From Aquincola tertiaricarbonis (GTDB lineage Bacteria > Pseudomonadota > Gammaproteobacteria > Burkholderiales > Burkholderiaceae_C): a DNA stretch of 44,695 bases. Of this stretch, positions 17,687-26,278 are shown one piece after another. Under the pieces are notes generated by a model. The model made no database searches. It was not told the origin of the DNA and saw only the letters and a list, made by a program, of their open reading frames with translations. A program made the position numbers and the translations under genes. The stretch is from positions 1 to 44,695 of the forward strand of contig NZ_JZUE01000034.1 in assembly GCF_000969605.1 (NCBI RefSeq), in the 5' to 3' direction. Position 1 is the first letter of the stretch; each line of letters opens with the position of its first letter.

Positions 17687-18109
17687 TCAGGCCGATTTCT
17701 CGATCGGCAGGCTGGCATCGCGCCAGGCGTTCAGGCCGCCCACCACGGTGCGCACGTCGGCATAGCCGGCCTTGCGCAGCATGCCCGCGGCCCGGTTGAC
17801 GTTGACGCCCGGACCCCCGATGACCAGCAGCGGCAGTGTCTTGTTGGCCGGCAGGCCCTTGGGCGCGGATTCCAGCGTGGACAGCGGCACGTTGCGCGCG
17901 CCGATGGCATGGCCGGCGGCATAGGCCGCGGCTTCGCTGACGTCGATCAGCGTGGCCTTCTCGCGGTTGATGAGGCGTACCGCCTCACCGGTGGGCACGG
18001 CGTTGGGGCCGCCGCCGGCCGCAGCCTGCTTCAGCGTGGGCAGCATCAACAACCCGCCGGAGACGATGGCGACGAGCACGAGGTACCAATTGGCGATCAG
18101 GAATTGCAC
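17687..18109 (-). CDS. Membrane-anchored rhodanese-like protein
   Basis: A 140-residue protein with an N-terminal TM helix (about residues 7-25, WYLVLVAIVSGGLLML) and a rhodanese domain (ATLIDVSEAAAYAAGHAIGA, ending GGLNAWRDASLPIEK). The active-site loop reads VIGGPGVNVNRA: the catalytic Cys of sulfurtransferases is absent, with Gly/Pro in its place, so sulfur transfer is doubtful. The GTG at 18109 is taken as start because an in-frame ATG farther upstream would run into the divergent gpmA promoter region. Similar YibN-type proteins commonly precede grxC-secB. Confidence 0.8.
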   Translation of the reverse strand: MQFLIANWYLVLVAIVSGGLLMLPTLKQAAAGGGPNAVPTGEAVRLINREKATLIDVSEAAAYAAGHAIGARNVPLSTLESAPKGLPANKTLPLLVIGGPGVNVNRAAGMLRKAGYADVRTVVGGLNAWRDASLPIEKSA

Positions 18110-18139
18110 GGGTGGGCCAGCAGGGAGCGAAAGACGCGA

Positions 18140-18147
18140 ATTATAGA
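18140..18147. promoter_or_regulatory. Candidate overlapping -10 elements between rhodanese gene and gpmA
   Basis: In the 82-bp divergent gap the only AT-rich spot contains a perfect TATAAT on the minus strand (18145-18140, toward the rhodanese gene) overlapping TATAGA on the plus strand (18142-18147, toward gpmA). No convincing -35 box is present for either, so this is only a candidate. Confidence 0.35.
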
Positions 18148-18191
18148 ATTCGCCCCCTTTCCTCCCTCTGCCCCTCGGGCCCGACCGCGCC

Positions 18192-18938
18192 ATGTACAAG
18201 CTCGTGCTGATCCGCCACGGCGAATCCACCTGGAACCTCGAGAACCGCTTCACCGGCTGGACCGACGTGCCGCTGACCGCCACCGGCGTGGCCCAGGCCC
18301 AGCAGTCGGGCGACCTGCTGCGCGAGGCCGGCTACGAGTTCGATGTGGCCTACACCTCGGTGCTCAAGCGCGCCATCTGGACGCTGTGGCACTGCCTGGA
18401 CCGCATGGACCGCACCTGGCTGCCGGTGGTCAAGGACTGGCGCCTGAACGAGCGCCACTACGGCGGCCTGCAGGGCCTGAACAAGGCCGAGACGGCCAAG
18501 CAGTACGGCGACGAGCAGGTGCTGGTCTGGCGCCGCAGCTACGACACGCCGCCGCCGGCACTGGAAGCGGGCGATCCGCGCAGCGAGCGCGGCGACCTGC
18601 GCTACGCGCAGCTCGACCCCGCCCAGGTGCCGCTGACCGAATGCCTCAAGGACACCGTGGCCCGCGTGCTGCCGCTGTGGCACGAGACGCTGGCACCGGC
18701 CATCCAGAGCGGCCAGCGCATCGTCATCGCGGCGCACGGCAACAGCATCCGCGCGCTGGTGAAGTACCTGGACAACATCAGCGACGACGACATCGTGGGC
18801 CTCAACATCCCCAACGGCATTCCGCTGGTGTACGAGCTGGACGCCGACCTGAAGCCCATCAAGAGCTACTACCTGGGCGACGCCGAAGCCGCCGCCAAGG
18901 CCGCCGCGGCCGTGGCCGCACAAGGCAAGAAGAGCTGA
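18192..18938 (+). CDS. gpmA: 2,3-bisphosphoglycerate-dependent phosphoglycerate mutase
   Basis: Glycolytic/gluconeogenic enzyme interconverting 3- and 2-phosphoglycerate through a phosphohistidine. The 248 residues match family length. Catalytic His in [18 protein letters not shown] (RHG near residue 9), acid/base [14 protein letters not shown] (about residues 91-104), and the second His in [17 protein letters not shown]. The C-terminal tail is Ala/Lys-rich. It is convergent with plsC, with only 3 nt between the stops. Confidence 0.97.
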   Translation: MYKLVLIRHGESTWNLENRFTGWTDVPLTATGVAQAQQSGDLLREAGYEFDVAYTSVLKRAIWTLWHCLDRMDRTWLPVVKDWRLNERHYGGLQGLNKAETAKQYGDEQVLVWRRSYDTPPPALEAGDPRSERGDLRYAQLDPAQVPLTECLKDTVARVLPLWHETLAPAIQSGQRIVIAAHGNSIRALVKYLDNISDDDIVGLNIPNGIPLVYELDADLKPIKSYYLGDAEAAAKAAAAVAAQGKKS

Positions 18939-18941
18939 TCT

Positions 18942-19679
18942 TCAGCCGCGCTGCAGCGCCTGCTCGACCTGCTGCTGCAACGCCGCCGCCAGCGCCCGCC
19001 GGTCGGCATGGGCGCTGGCCTGCGAAGGCAGCCAGCGCACCCGCACCGTGAGGCCGCGGGCGCTGACGATGTTCCACACGCTCTGCAGCAGCGTGGTGTT
19101 GCCGACGAACTCCGCCGCCGGGCTCACCGCATGCAGCGGGTCGGCATAGCGCAGCACCGCCGGCTGGATCGGCGTGGCGGTGGTGATCGCCGCATGCAGC
19201 AGGTTGGCATGGAAGGGCAGCACGCCCTGCCCGTCGGAGGTGGTGCCTTCGGGGAAGACCGCCACGCACTGGCCGGCCTGCAAGGCCTCGGCCATCTGGT
19301 GCACCACGCGCAGTGCATCCCGCTTGCTGGCACGCTCGATGAACAAGGTGCCCACGCTGCGCACCAGCCAGCCGACCACCGGCCAGCCCAGCACGTCGGC
19401 CTTGGAGACGAAGCGGGCCTGCGGGCAGCAGGCATGCAGCGCGGCAATGTCCAGCCAGGACACATGGTTGGCCACCACCAGGCCGGCACCCGCGCGCGGA
19501 TGGCCTTCCACCACCAGCGCGACGCCCAGCGCCTTCAGCACGCCGGCTGACCAGCGTTGGATCTCGCGGTGCCGCCCGGCCGCGTCCAGCGACGGGAACT
19601 TCAGCGCAACGATAGCCACGCCCTTGAGCAGTTGCAGCAGCGCCCGCAGCAGCCGCCAGGCCGCGCGTGGCGCACTCAC
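18942..19679 (-). CDS. 1-acyl-sn-glycerol-3-phosphate acyltransferase (PlsC family)
   Basis: Membrane-associated acyltransferase of phospholipid synthesis that forms phosphatidate from lysophosphatidate, or a paralogue acting on another lysolipid. The 245 residues show the acyltransferase motifs: NHVSWLD (NHX4D, about residues 70-76), FIERASKRDALR, and VFPEGTTSDGQGVLPF. A hydrophobic N-terminal helix (WRLLRALLQLLKGVAIVAL) anchors it. The start is GTG 19679, 11 nt after the pyrC' stop; TTG 19694, overlapping pyrC', is a weaker option. It is the last gene of the yqgE-ruvX-pyrR-pyrB-pyrC' block. Confidence 0.85.
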   Translation of the reverse strand: MSAPRAAWRLLRALLQLLKGVAIVALKFPSLDAAGRHREIQRWSAGVLKALGVALVVEGHPRAGAGLVVANHVSWLDIAALHACCPQARFVSKADVLGWPVVGWLVRSVGTLFIERASKRDALRVVHQMAEALQAGQCVAVFPEGTTSDGQGVLPFHANLLHAAITTATPIQPAVLRYADPLHAVSPAAEFVGNTTLLQSVWNIVSARGLTVRVRWLPSQASAHADRRALAAALQQQVEQALQRG

Positions 19680-19690
19680 CCTCGGGAAGC

Positions 19691-21007
19691 TCAAGCGACG
19701 GCCGTGCTGTCTTCGTAGGCCACCGTGCCGGCCACCAATGTGGCCTTGACGCGGCCCGGCAGCTCGAAGCCGGTGTGCTCGGGCGCGAACGGCGTGTGCT
19801 TGCCCTGGCTCTTCAGGGCGGAGGGCTTGGCCTGCCAGCGCTCGTCGAGGTCGAACACGCACACGTCGGCCACGCCGCCTTCCACCAGCCGGCCGGCACT
19901 GGCCGACAGCGAACCCAGCGAGGCGCCCAGCGCCCTCACCGGCTCGCTGGTGATGGTGGCCAGCGCACGCAGCAGGCCGGCGCCGCTGTCCTCGCCCCAC
20001 TTCAACGCCAGCGGCAAGAGAAGCTCCAGCCCGGTGGCGCCGGGCGTGGCCTCGGCAAAGGGCAGCGTCTTCTCGTCCGCGCTCACCGGGTTGTGGTCGC
20101 TGACCAGCGCATCCAGCGTGCCGTCGGCCAGCGCGGCGCGCAGCGCGTCGCGGTCGCGGCCCTGGCGCAGCGGCGGCGTCACGCGCATGGCCGAGTTGAA
20201 GTAGCCGATGTCCACGTCGGTCAGGTGCAGCGAGTTGATGCTGACGTCGGCGGTGACCGGCAGGCCCTCGGCCTTGGCCGCGCGCACCAGGGCCACGCCC
20301 GCGGCACTGGAGATGCGGCACAGGTGCACCCGCGCGCCGGTGGAGCGCACCAGCTCGAACAGCGTGTGCAGCGCGATGGTCTCGGCCATCGCCGGCACGC
20401 CGGCCAGGCCCAGCCGCGTGGCCACGGCACCGCTGGCCGCCACGCCCTTGCCCAGCCACGCATCCTGCGGCCGCACCCAGACGGTGTAGCCGTAGGTGGC
20501 GGCATAGAGCAACGCGCGCTGCATCACCAGCGTGTCGGCGATGGGCACCTCGGCCTGCGAGAAGCCGACGCAGCCGGCTTCGGTCAGCTCGGCCATCTCG
20601 GTCAGCACCTCGCCGGCCAGGCCGCGGGTCAGCGCGCCCAGCGGGAACAGCCGGCAGCGGCTCAGCTTGCGGGCGCGGAACTTCAGCATCTCGACCAGGC
20701 CGGGCTCGTCCAGCGCGGGGTCGGTGTCGGGCGGGCACACCAGGCTGGTGACGCCGCCGGCGGCCGCCGCGGCCAGCTCGCTTTCCAGCATGCCTTCGTG
20801 CTCGTGGCCGGGCTCGCGCAGGCGGGCCGCCAGGTCGACCAGGCCGGGCGCGACGATGCGGCCGGTGGCATCGATGCGGCGGTCGGCCGCGAAGTCGCCG
20901 GCCTTGCCGATGGACACGATGCGGTCGGAGGCGATGGCGATGTCGGTGACTTCGTCGCGGCCCGAGGCCGGGTCGATCACGCGGCCGTTCTGGATCAGGA
21001 TCTTCAT
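19691..21007 (-). CDS. Dihydroorotase-like protein, probably non-catalytic PyrC' (PyrX)
   Basis: A 438-residue class I dihydroorotase homologue that has lost the metal site. The zinc motif DxHxHxR reads D58-L-A60-A-R62-L-R64 ([10 protein letters not shown]), so both His are gone. The later His of HAED-type and DHAPH-type motifs are also missing ([14 protein letters not shown]). In Pseudomonas the equivalent PyrC' is inactive but needed to assemble the aspartate transcarbamoylase dodecamer. Here it starts with an ATGA overlap on pyrB, fitting the same role. A separate active dihydroorotase would then be needed elsewhere in the genome. Automatic annotation would call this pyrC. Confidence 0.88.
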   Translation of the reverse strand: MKILIQNGRVIDPASGRDEVTDIAIASDRIVSIGKAGDFAADRRIDATGRIVAPGLVDLAARLREPGHEHEGMLESELAAAAAGGVTSLVCPPDTDPALDEPGLVEMLKFRARKLSRCRLFPLGALTRGLAGEVLTEMAELTEAGCVGFSQAEVPIADTLVMQRALLYAATYGYTVWVRPQDAWLGKGVAASGAVATRLGLAGVPAMAETIALHTLFELVRSTGARVHLCRISSAAGVALVRAAKAEGLPVTADVSINSLHLTDVDIGYFNSAMRVTPPLRQGRDRDALRAALADGTLDALVSDHNPVSADEKTLPFAEATPGATGLELLLPLALKWGEDSGAGLLRALATITSEPVRALGASLGSLSASAGRLVEGGVADVCVFDLDERWQAKPSALKSQGKHTPFAPEHTGFELPGRVKATLVAGTVAYEDSTAVA

Positions 21008-21957
21008 GCCTCGTTCCCAGCAATGATGCTCATGACCGCCATGCGCACCGCGATGCCGAAGGTCACTTGCGGAAGGATCACGCTCTGCGTGCCGTCGGCC
21101 ACGGTGGAGTCGATCTCCACGCCGCGGTTGATCGGCCCCGGGTGCATCACGATGGCGTCGGGCTTGGCCAGCGCCAGCTTCTCGGGCGTGAGGCCGAAGC
21201 TCTTGAAGAACTCGCCAGCGCTGGGCAGCATCGCGCCGCTCATGCGCTCGTTCTGCAGCCGCAGCATGATGATCACGTCGGCATCACGGATGCCGTCGGC
21301 CATGTCGTGGCACACCCGCACGCCCATCTGCGCCAGGTCGGCCGGCACCAGCGTCTTGGGGCCCACCGCGCGGATCTCGGGCACGCCCAGGGTGGTGAGT
21401 GCATGGATGTCGGAGCGGGCCACGCGCGAGTGCACGATGTCGCCCACCACCGCCACCGTGAGGTTGCGGAAGTCCTTCTTGAAGTGCCGGATGGTGTACA
21501 TGTCCAGCAGGCCCTGCGTGGGGTGCGCATGGCGGCCGTCGCCGGCATTGACCACGTGCACGTGCGGCGCGCAGTGCTGGGCGATCAGGTAGGGCGCGCC
21601 GCTTTCGCTGTGGCGCACCACGAACATGTCGGCATGCATGGCCGACAGGTTGGCGATGGTGTCCAGCAGGCTCTCGCCCTTGGCGGTGCTGCTGCGCGCG
21701 ATGTCCAGGTTGAGCACGTCGGCCGACAGCCGCTTGGCCGCGATCTCGAAGGTGGTGCGGGTGCGGGTGCTGTTCTCGAAGAACAGGTTGAACACGCTCT
21801 TGCCGCGCAGCAGCGGCACCTTCTTCACGTCGCGGTCGTTCACGCTGAGGAAGGTGCCCGCGGTGTCCAGGATCTGCGTGACGACGTCGCGCGGCAGGCC
21901 CTCGATGGACAGCAGGTGGATCAGCTCGCCGTGCTTGTTGAGTTGCGGATTCTTCAT
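21004..21957 (-). CDS. pyrB: Aspartate carbamoyltransferase catalytic subunit
   Basis: Condenses carbamoyl phosphate and aspartate in the committed step of pyrimidine synthesis. 317 residues starting [20 protein letters not shown]. The carbamoyl-phosphate loop is [14 protein letters not shown] (about residues 58-71), followed by [24 protein letters not shown] and [14 protein letters not shown]. No pyrI regulatory subunit gene is nearby; instead pyrC' overlaps its 3' end, as in Pseudomonas-type class A enzymes. It starts 5 nt after the pyrR stop. Confidence 0.97.
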   Translation of the reverse strand: MKNPQLNKHGELIHLLSIEGLPRDVVTQILDTAGTFLSVNDRDVKKVPLLRGKSVFNLFFENSTRTRTTFEIAAKRLSADVLNLDIARSSTAKGESLLDTIANLSAMHADMFVVRHSESGAPYLIAQHCAPHVHVVNAGDGRHAHPTQGLLDMYTIRHFKKDFRNLTVAVVGDIVHSRVARSDIHALTTLGVPEIRAVGPKTLVPADLAQMGVRVCHDMADGIRDADVIIMLRLQNERMSGAMLPSAGEFFKSFGLTPEKLALAKPDAIVMHPGPINRGVEIDSTVADGTQSVILPQVTFGIAVRMAVMSIIAGNEA

Positions 21958-21962
21958 GCGTG

Positions 21963-22475
21963 TCACTCCCCGGCCCCGGTCGCTTCCACCGCGAAGCGCA
22001 GCCGCCCGTCGTCGTGACGGGCCAGCGACAGGCGCTGCGTGGCCGGCAGCGTGAGCCGCGCGGCGGCACAGGCCGCTTGTATAGGCAACTCGCGCCCGCC
22101 GCGGTCCACCAGCACCGCCAGCGTCACGCTGGCCGGGCGGCCGAAGTCGAACAGCTCGTTGACCACCGCGCGGATGGTGCGGCCGGTGTAGAGCACGTCG
22201 TCCACCAGCACGATGTGCTTGCCGTCGATCTCGAAAGGCAGCCGGGTGGCGTCGACGCCGGCGGCCATGCCGCGCTGGCCGAAGTCGTCGCGGTGCAGGG
22301 CGCTGGAGATCACGCCGTGCTCGCCGGGCAGGCCCAGGTCGGCCTGCAGCCGCTCGGCCAGCCAGGCGCCGCCGGACCACACGCCCACCAGCACCGCGCC
22401 GGGCTGCAGCAGCCCGCGCACGCCGTTGCGCAGCTCGGCATAAAGCGCCTCGGCGTCGAGGGACAGAGTACTCAT
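21963..22475 (-). CDS. pyrR: Bifunctional pyr operon regulator/uracil phosphoribosyltransferase PyrR
   Basis: 170 residues with a type I phosphoribosyltransferase fold; PRPP loop [20 protein letters not shown] (about residues 91-110). PyrR family proteins sense UMP/PRPP and can regulate pyr gene expression, in some bacteria by binding mRNA; in proteobacteria the mechanism is less clear. Its place directly before pyrB supports a regulatory role. The start overlaps the ruvX stop (ATGA). I see no clear attenuator in the 5-nt gap to pyrB, so RNA-based control of pyrB, if any, must act elsewhere. Confidence 0.92.
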   Translation of the reverse strand: MSTLSLDAEALYAELRNGVRGLLQPGAVLVGVWSGGAWLAERLQADLGLPGEHGVISSALHRDDFGQRGMAAGVDATRLPFEIDGKHIVLVDDVLYTGRTIRAVVNELFDFGRPASVTLAVLVDRGGRELPIQAACAAARLTLPATQRLSLARHDDGRLRFAVEATGAGE

Positions 22476-22894
22476 GGTTGGGCTCTCAGAAACTGGTCAA
22501 GGATGATCGCGGCCGAGGCCGCATCCACGTCGGCGGCGCCGCCGGCCAGGGCCTCGGTGGTGCTGTAGCGCTCGTCCACCTCGTGCACCGGCAAGCGCAG
22601 CCGGCCATGCAGCTGGCGGGCGAAGCGCTGCGCGCGGCGGGTATTGTCGTGCGGCGTGCCGTCGGGGTGCAGCGGCACGCCCACCACCAGCGCATCGGGC
22701 TGCCACTCGCGCACCAGCTTCTCGATGGCGGCAAAGCGCGCGTCGCCCTCGGCCGCGATGGTCTTCAGCGGCGTGGCACTGCGCAGCAGCGTGTTGCCGC
22801 TGGCCACGCCCACGCGGCGCGTGCCGTAGTCGAAAGCGAGAAAGGAACGGGTGGCGGGCGGCGCAGGGCGGGGGGCGTCGGGCTGGTCGCTCAC
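22472..22894 (-). CDS. ruvX: Holliday junction resolvase-like/pre-16S rRNA nuclease YqgF (RuvX)
   Basis: RNase H-fold nuclease of 140 residues implicated in processing the 16S rRNA 5' end. Motifs: [16 protein letters not shown] with the first catalytic Asp (about residue 21), [16 protein letters not shown], and [13 protein letters not shown] with the second acidic site. The start is GTG 22894, overlapping the yqgE stop (GTGA). The longer frame upstream lies inside yqgE and is not used. It overlaps pyrR by 4 nt; the yqgE-ruvX-pyrR-pyrB order is common in proteobacteria. Confidence 0.93.
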   Translation of the reverse strand: MSDQPDAPRPAPPATRSFLAFDYGTRRVGVASGNTLLRSATPLKTIAAEGDARFAAIEKLVREWQPDALVVGVPLHPDGTPHDNTRRAQRFARQLHGRLRLPVHEVDERYSTTEALAGGAADVDAASAAIILDQFLRAQP

Positions 22895-23475
22895 GCGTGC
22901 CCCGCCTCCCCGCTCAGCATGCGCGGGTCGATGCCCAGCAGCGACAAGGCCTTGTCGTAGCGCTGCGCGATCGGCGTGTCGAAGATGACTTCGGGCGTGG
23001 CATTGACGGTCAGCCAGCCGTTGCGGCCGATCTCTTCCTCGAGCTGGCCGGCGCCCCAGCCGCTGTAGCCCAGCGTGACCAGGATCTTGCGCGGGCCGGC
23101 ACCGTTGGACAGCGCTTCCAGCACGTCCTTGCTGGTGGTCATCTCCAGCTCGCCGCCGGGGATGGCCATGGTGGAGTTGTAGTGGCCGCCGCTGCCGGAG
23201 AGCTTCTCGTGCAGCACGAAGCCGCGCTCGGTCTGCACCGGGCCGCCGAAGTACACCGGCGCGTCGGCCAGGTCTTCGCGCTCCAGCGGCAGCTCCACCT
23301 TCTCGAACAGGTTGCGCAGCTTGATGTCGATCGGCTTGTTGATCACCAGGCCCAGCGCACCGCGTTCGGTGTGCTCGCACAGGTACACCACGGCGCCGAC
23401 AAAGTTCTCGTCGGCCATGCCGGGCATGGCGATCAGGAACTGATTCGTGAGATTGATGCGGGCGCTGTCGGCCAT
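22891..23475 (-). CDS. YqgE/AlgH family protein (UPF0301)
   Basis: 194 residues of the UPF0301 family: starts with TNQFLIAMPGMADENFVGAV, then VYLCEHTERGALGLVINKP (about residues 30-48), VYFGGPVQTERGFVLHE and LVTLGYSGWGAGQLEEEI. The family is soluble and of uncertain biochemical role; the name AlgH comes from alginate regulation in Pseudomonas. It is the first gene of the tightly overlapped block that includes ruvX and the pyr genes, and is divergent from the methyltransferase gene at 23558. Confidence 0.93.
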   Translation of the reverse strand: MADSARINLTNQFLIAMPGMADENFVGAVVYLCEHTERGALGLVINKPIDIKLRNLFEKVELPLEREDLADAPVYFGGPVQTERGFVLHEKLSGSGGHYNSTMAIPGGELEMTTSKDVLEALSNGAGPRKILVTLGYSGWGAGQLEEEIGRNGWLTVNATPEVIFDTPIAQRYDKALSLLGIDPRMLSGEAGHA

Positions 23476-23557
23476 GCGGGGGATTCTAGTGCGGCCCGAC
23501 CGGTGCTATGGCGGGCCCGATAATCGCCAAGGCCTTCCCGCCCCTGCTGCCCACCCC

Positions 23558-24781
23558 ATGACCGCGCCTGCCGATACCGTACCCACCGACCGCTTCTTCG
23601 CGCTGCTGGCCGAGAGCCTGGCCGCGGGCACGCTGGCCAAGCTGGTGCTGGGCAAGTACCACGGCCCCGAGGCCGACCTGCAGCGGCTGACCGCGCGGCC
23701 GGTGCTGCTGCGCGGCCAGCCGCACCTGAGCTTCGTCTACACCCATCGCACCAAGGACATCACCAAGAACCACCCGGTGGACGAGGCGATGGCGCTGCTA
23801 CGCGGGCTGGCCGGCCCGGCCTTCGGCCACGCCCACCTGCTGACCACCGCGGAAGACGTGCAGCTGCTGTTCAGCCGCAAGGGCAAGCCCGCGCTGGTGC
23901 GCCGGCCCACCGCGCAGCCGCGCGAAGCCGCCGTGGCGCATGACCGCGAGAAACACCGCTTCCTCGACCTGGGCCGGCCCTTCCTGCGCGAGCTGGGCGT
24001 CACCGACGCGCAGCACAAGCTGGTGCCGGCGATGTCGCGCAAGTGGAAGCAGATCAACAAGTTCGTCGAGGTGCTGGACCATGCCTTCGACGGCAGTGCG
24101 CTGGCACAGGGCAGCGCGCCGGTGAAGGTGCTGGACTTCGGCGCCGGCAAGGGCTACCTCACCTTCGCGGTGCACGACTACCTGACCCACACCCGCGGCC
24201 GGCCCGCCGAGGTCACCGGCGTCGAGCTGCGCGAGGACATGGTGCAGCTGTGTGAAGGCGCGGCCCGCAAGCTGGACCTGACGGGCCTGCACTTCAGGCT
24301 CGGCGACGTGGGCAGCATCGAGACCGGCCCCACCGACGTGATGATCGCGCTGCATGCCTGCGACACCGCCACCGACCATGCGCTGCACCGCGGCATCACG
24401 GCCGGCGCTTCCATCATCCTCAGCGCGCCCTGCTGTCACAAGCAGATCCGCCCGCAGATGAAGAGCCCGGCGCTGCTGCAGCCGATGCTGCAGCACGGCA
24501 TCCACCTGGGCCAGCAGGCCGAGATGGTGACCGACAGCCTGCGCGCGCTGCTGCTGGAAGCGCATGGCTATGCCACGCAGGTGTTCGAGTTCATCTCGCT
24601 GGAGCACACCAGCAAGAACAAGATGATCCTGGCGGTCAAGCGCCCCGGCCTGCCGGCGGCGAAGCGGGAGGCGCTGCGGGCGCAGATCGCGGAGATCAAG
24701 GCCTTCTACGGCATCCGCGAGCACTGCCTGGAGACGCTGCTCGACGCCCGCAGCCCGGCGCCCGAGGCCACGCCCGCATGA
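23558..24781 (+). CDS. Class I SAM-dependent methyltransferase, TRM13/METTL25-like
   Basis: A 407-residue protein with an N-terminal domain of about 165 residues (TLAKLVLGKYHGPEADLQRL; VYTHRTKDITKNHPVDEA) and a Rossmann methyltransferase domain: motif I VLDFGAGKGYLTFAVHDYL (about residues 192-210), acidic end GVELREDM, IALHACDTATDHAL, and APCCHKQI. The HACDTATD and CCH motifs recall Methyltransf_32 proteins such as TRM13, which methylates tRNA, and METTL25, so an RNA substrate is plausible but unproven. The ATG at 23558 is preferred over the longer frame that overlaps yqgE. Its stop overlaps the photolyase start (ATGA). Confidence 0.82.
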   Translation: MTAPADTVPTDRFFALLAESLAAGTLAKLVLGKYHGPEADLQRLTARPVLLRGQPHLSFVYTHRTKDITKNHPVDEAMALLRGLAGPAFGHAHLLTTAEDVQLLFSRKGKPALVRRPTAQPREAAVAHDREKHRFLDLGRPFLRELGVTDAQHKLVPAMSRKWKQINKFVEVLDHAFDGSALAQGSAPVKVLDFGAGKGYLTFAVHDYLTHTRGRPAEVTGVELREDMVQLCEGAARKLDLTGLHFRLGDVGSIETGPTDVMIALHACDTATDHALHRGITAGASIILSAPCCHKQIRPQMKSPALLQPMLQHGIHLGQQAEMVTDSLRALLLEAHGYATQVFEFISLEHTSKNKMILAVKRPGLPAAKREALRAQIAEIKAFYGIREHCLETLLDARSPAPEATPA

Positions 24782-26253
24782 AGGCGCTGGATGCGGCGCT
24801 GATGTGGTTCCGGCGCGACCTGCGGGCCGAGGACAACGCCGCCCTCTTCCATGCGCTGAAGGCCGCGCGCCAGGTGCATTGCGTGTTCATCTTCGACAGC
24901 ACGATCCTGGACGAACTGCCGCGCGCCGACCGCCGGGTGGAGTTCATCCGCGACAGCCTGGTGGGCCTGGACGCCCAGCTGCGCTCGATGGCCGCCGCAC
25001 ACGGCGTGGACGGCGCCGGCCTGATCGTGCGCCACGGCGTGGCGGTGCAGGAGCTGCCGCGGCTGGCCGACCAGCTGCATGTGCAGGCGGTGTACACCAA
25101 CCACGACGACGAGCCCTATGCGCTGGCGCGCGATGCCAAGGTGCGCGGCGCGCTGGCCAACCTGGGCATCAGCTTCCACACCAGCAAGGACCATGTGGTG
25201 TTCGAGCGCTCGGAGGTGCTGACCGCCACCGGCAGCCCGTACAGCGTGTTCACACCCTACAAGAACGCCTGGCTGAAGAAGGTCGACGACTTCTACCTCA
25301 GCGCCTACCCCGTCTCGCGCCATGCCGGTGCGCTGGCGCCGCGGCCCGATGGCGATTGCTCCGAGGTGCCTTCGCTGGAGGACATCGGCTTCCAGCGCAC
25401 CAACCTGCATGAACTCAAGCTGCCCAGCGGGCCGGTGGGCGCGCTGGAGCTGATGGCCGACTTCCGCGAACGGATGGACCGCTACGACGACGCCCGCAAC
25501 TATCCGTCGGTGAAGGGGCCGAGCTACATGGGCCCGCACCTGCGCTTCGGCACGGTGTCGGTGCGGCAGCTGGCGCGCGAGGCGCATGCGCTGGCGGGCC
25601 AGGGCTCGCGGGGCGCGGCCACCTGGTTGTCGGAGCTGATCTGGCGCGACTTCTACCACCAGATCCTGCACCACCATCCGCATGTGGTGGGCCATGCCTA
25701 CAAGCCCGAATACGACGCCATCAAGTGGGACCACGGCAAGGCCGCCGACGCGCTGTTCGCCGCCTGGTGCGAAGGCCGCACCGGCTACCCGCTGGTGGAC
25801 GCGGCCATGCACCAGCTGAACCAGACCGGCTACATGCACAACCGGCTGCGCATGGTGACGGCCAGCTTCCTGTGCAAGGACCTGGGCATCGACTGGCGCC
25901 GCGGCGAGGCCTACTTCGCGCTGCACCTGAACGACTACGACCTGGCCGCCAACAACGGCGGCTGGCAGTGGGCCGCTTCCACGGGCTGCGATGCGCAGCC
26001 CTACTTCCGCATCTTCAACCCGGTGTCGCAGAGCGAGAAGTTCGATGCGGACGGCAAGTTCATCCGCCGCTACCTGCCGCCACTGGCGCGGCTGCCCGAC
26101 AAGCTGATCCACGCGCCGTGGCTGGCAACGCCGATCGAGCTGGCCGCCGCGGGCGTGACGCTGGGCAAGGACTACCCGCGCCCGGTGGTGGACCACAACG
26201 AGGCGCGGGCCAGGACCCTGGAGCGCTTCTCGGTGGTGAAACGCCCCGCATGA
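24778..26253 (+). CDS. phrB: Deoxyribodipyrimidine photolyase (CPD photolyase, class I)
   Basis: Flavoprotein that uses blue light to split cyclobutane pyrimidine dimers. The 491 residues comprise an N-terminal antenna domain (LMWFRRDLRAEDNAALFHAL, residues 8-27) and the FAD-binding domain: YPSVKGPSYMGPHLRFGTVS, ELIWRDFYHQIL, MHNRLRMVTASFLCKDL, and LAANNGGWQWAASTGCDAQP. The motifs match proteobacterial class I enzymes. The start overlaps the upstream methyltransferase gene by 4 nt. The stop codon lies in the loop of a hairpin that serves the convergent chpA gene. Confidence 0.96.
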   Translation: MKALDAALMWFRRDLRAEDNAALFHALKAARQVHCVFIFDSTILDELPRADRRVEFIRDSLVGLDAQLRSMAAAHGVDGAGLIVRHGVAVQELPRLADQLHVQAVYTNHDDEPYALARDAKVRGALANLGISFHTSKDHVVFERSEVLTATGSPYSVFTPYKNAWLKKVDDFYLSAYPVSRHAGALAPRPDGDCSEVPSLEDIGFQRTNLHELKLPSGPVGALELMADFRERMDRYDDARNYPSVKGPSYMGPHLRFGTVSVRQLAREAHALAGQGSRGAATWLSELIWRDFYHQILHHHPHVVGHAYKPEYDAIKWDHGKAADALFAAWCEGRTGYPLVDAAMHQLNQTGYMHNRLRMVTASFLCKDLGIDWRRGEAYFALHLNDYDLAANNGGWQWAASTGCDAQPYFRIFNPVSQSEKFDADGKFIRRYLPPLARLPDKLIHAPWLATPIELAAAGVTLGKDYPRPVVDHNEARARTLERFSVVKRPA

Positions 26254-26262
26254 AGCGGGGCG
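26242..26262 (-). terminator. Stem-loop terminator of the pil-chp operon
   Basis: A perfect 8-bp stem (CGCCCCGC / GCGGGGCG) with a 5-nt loop. On the minus strand it is followed by only three T (TTTCACC), so it is a weak intrinsic terminator 16 nt past the chpA stop. On the plus strand the loop contains the phrB stop codon and no U-tract follows. Confidence 0.55.
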
Positions 26263-26278
26263 GCCGGGCGGGGCCGAG

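Noticed and set aside
18942-21023. 693-codon minus-strand frame covering pyrC' and plsC
   Set aside because: Only the last 245 codons show acyltransferase motifs; the rest is pyrC' DNA out of frame. No real fusion.
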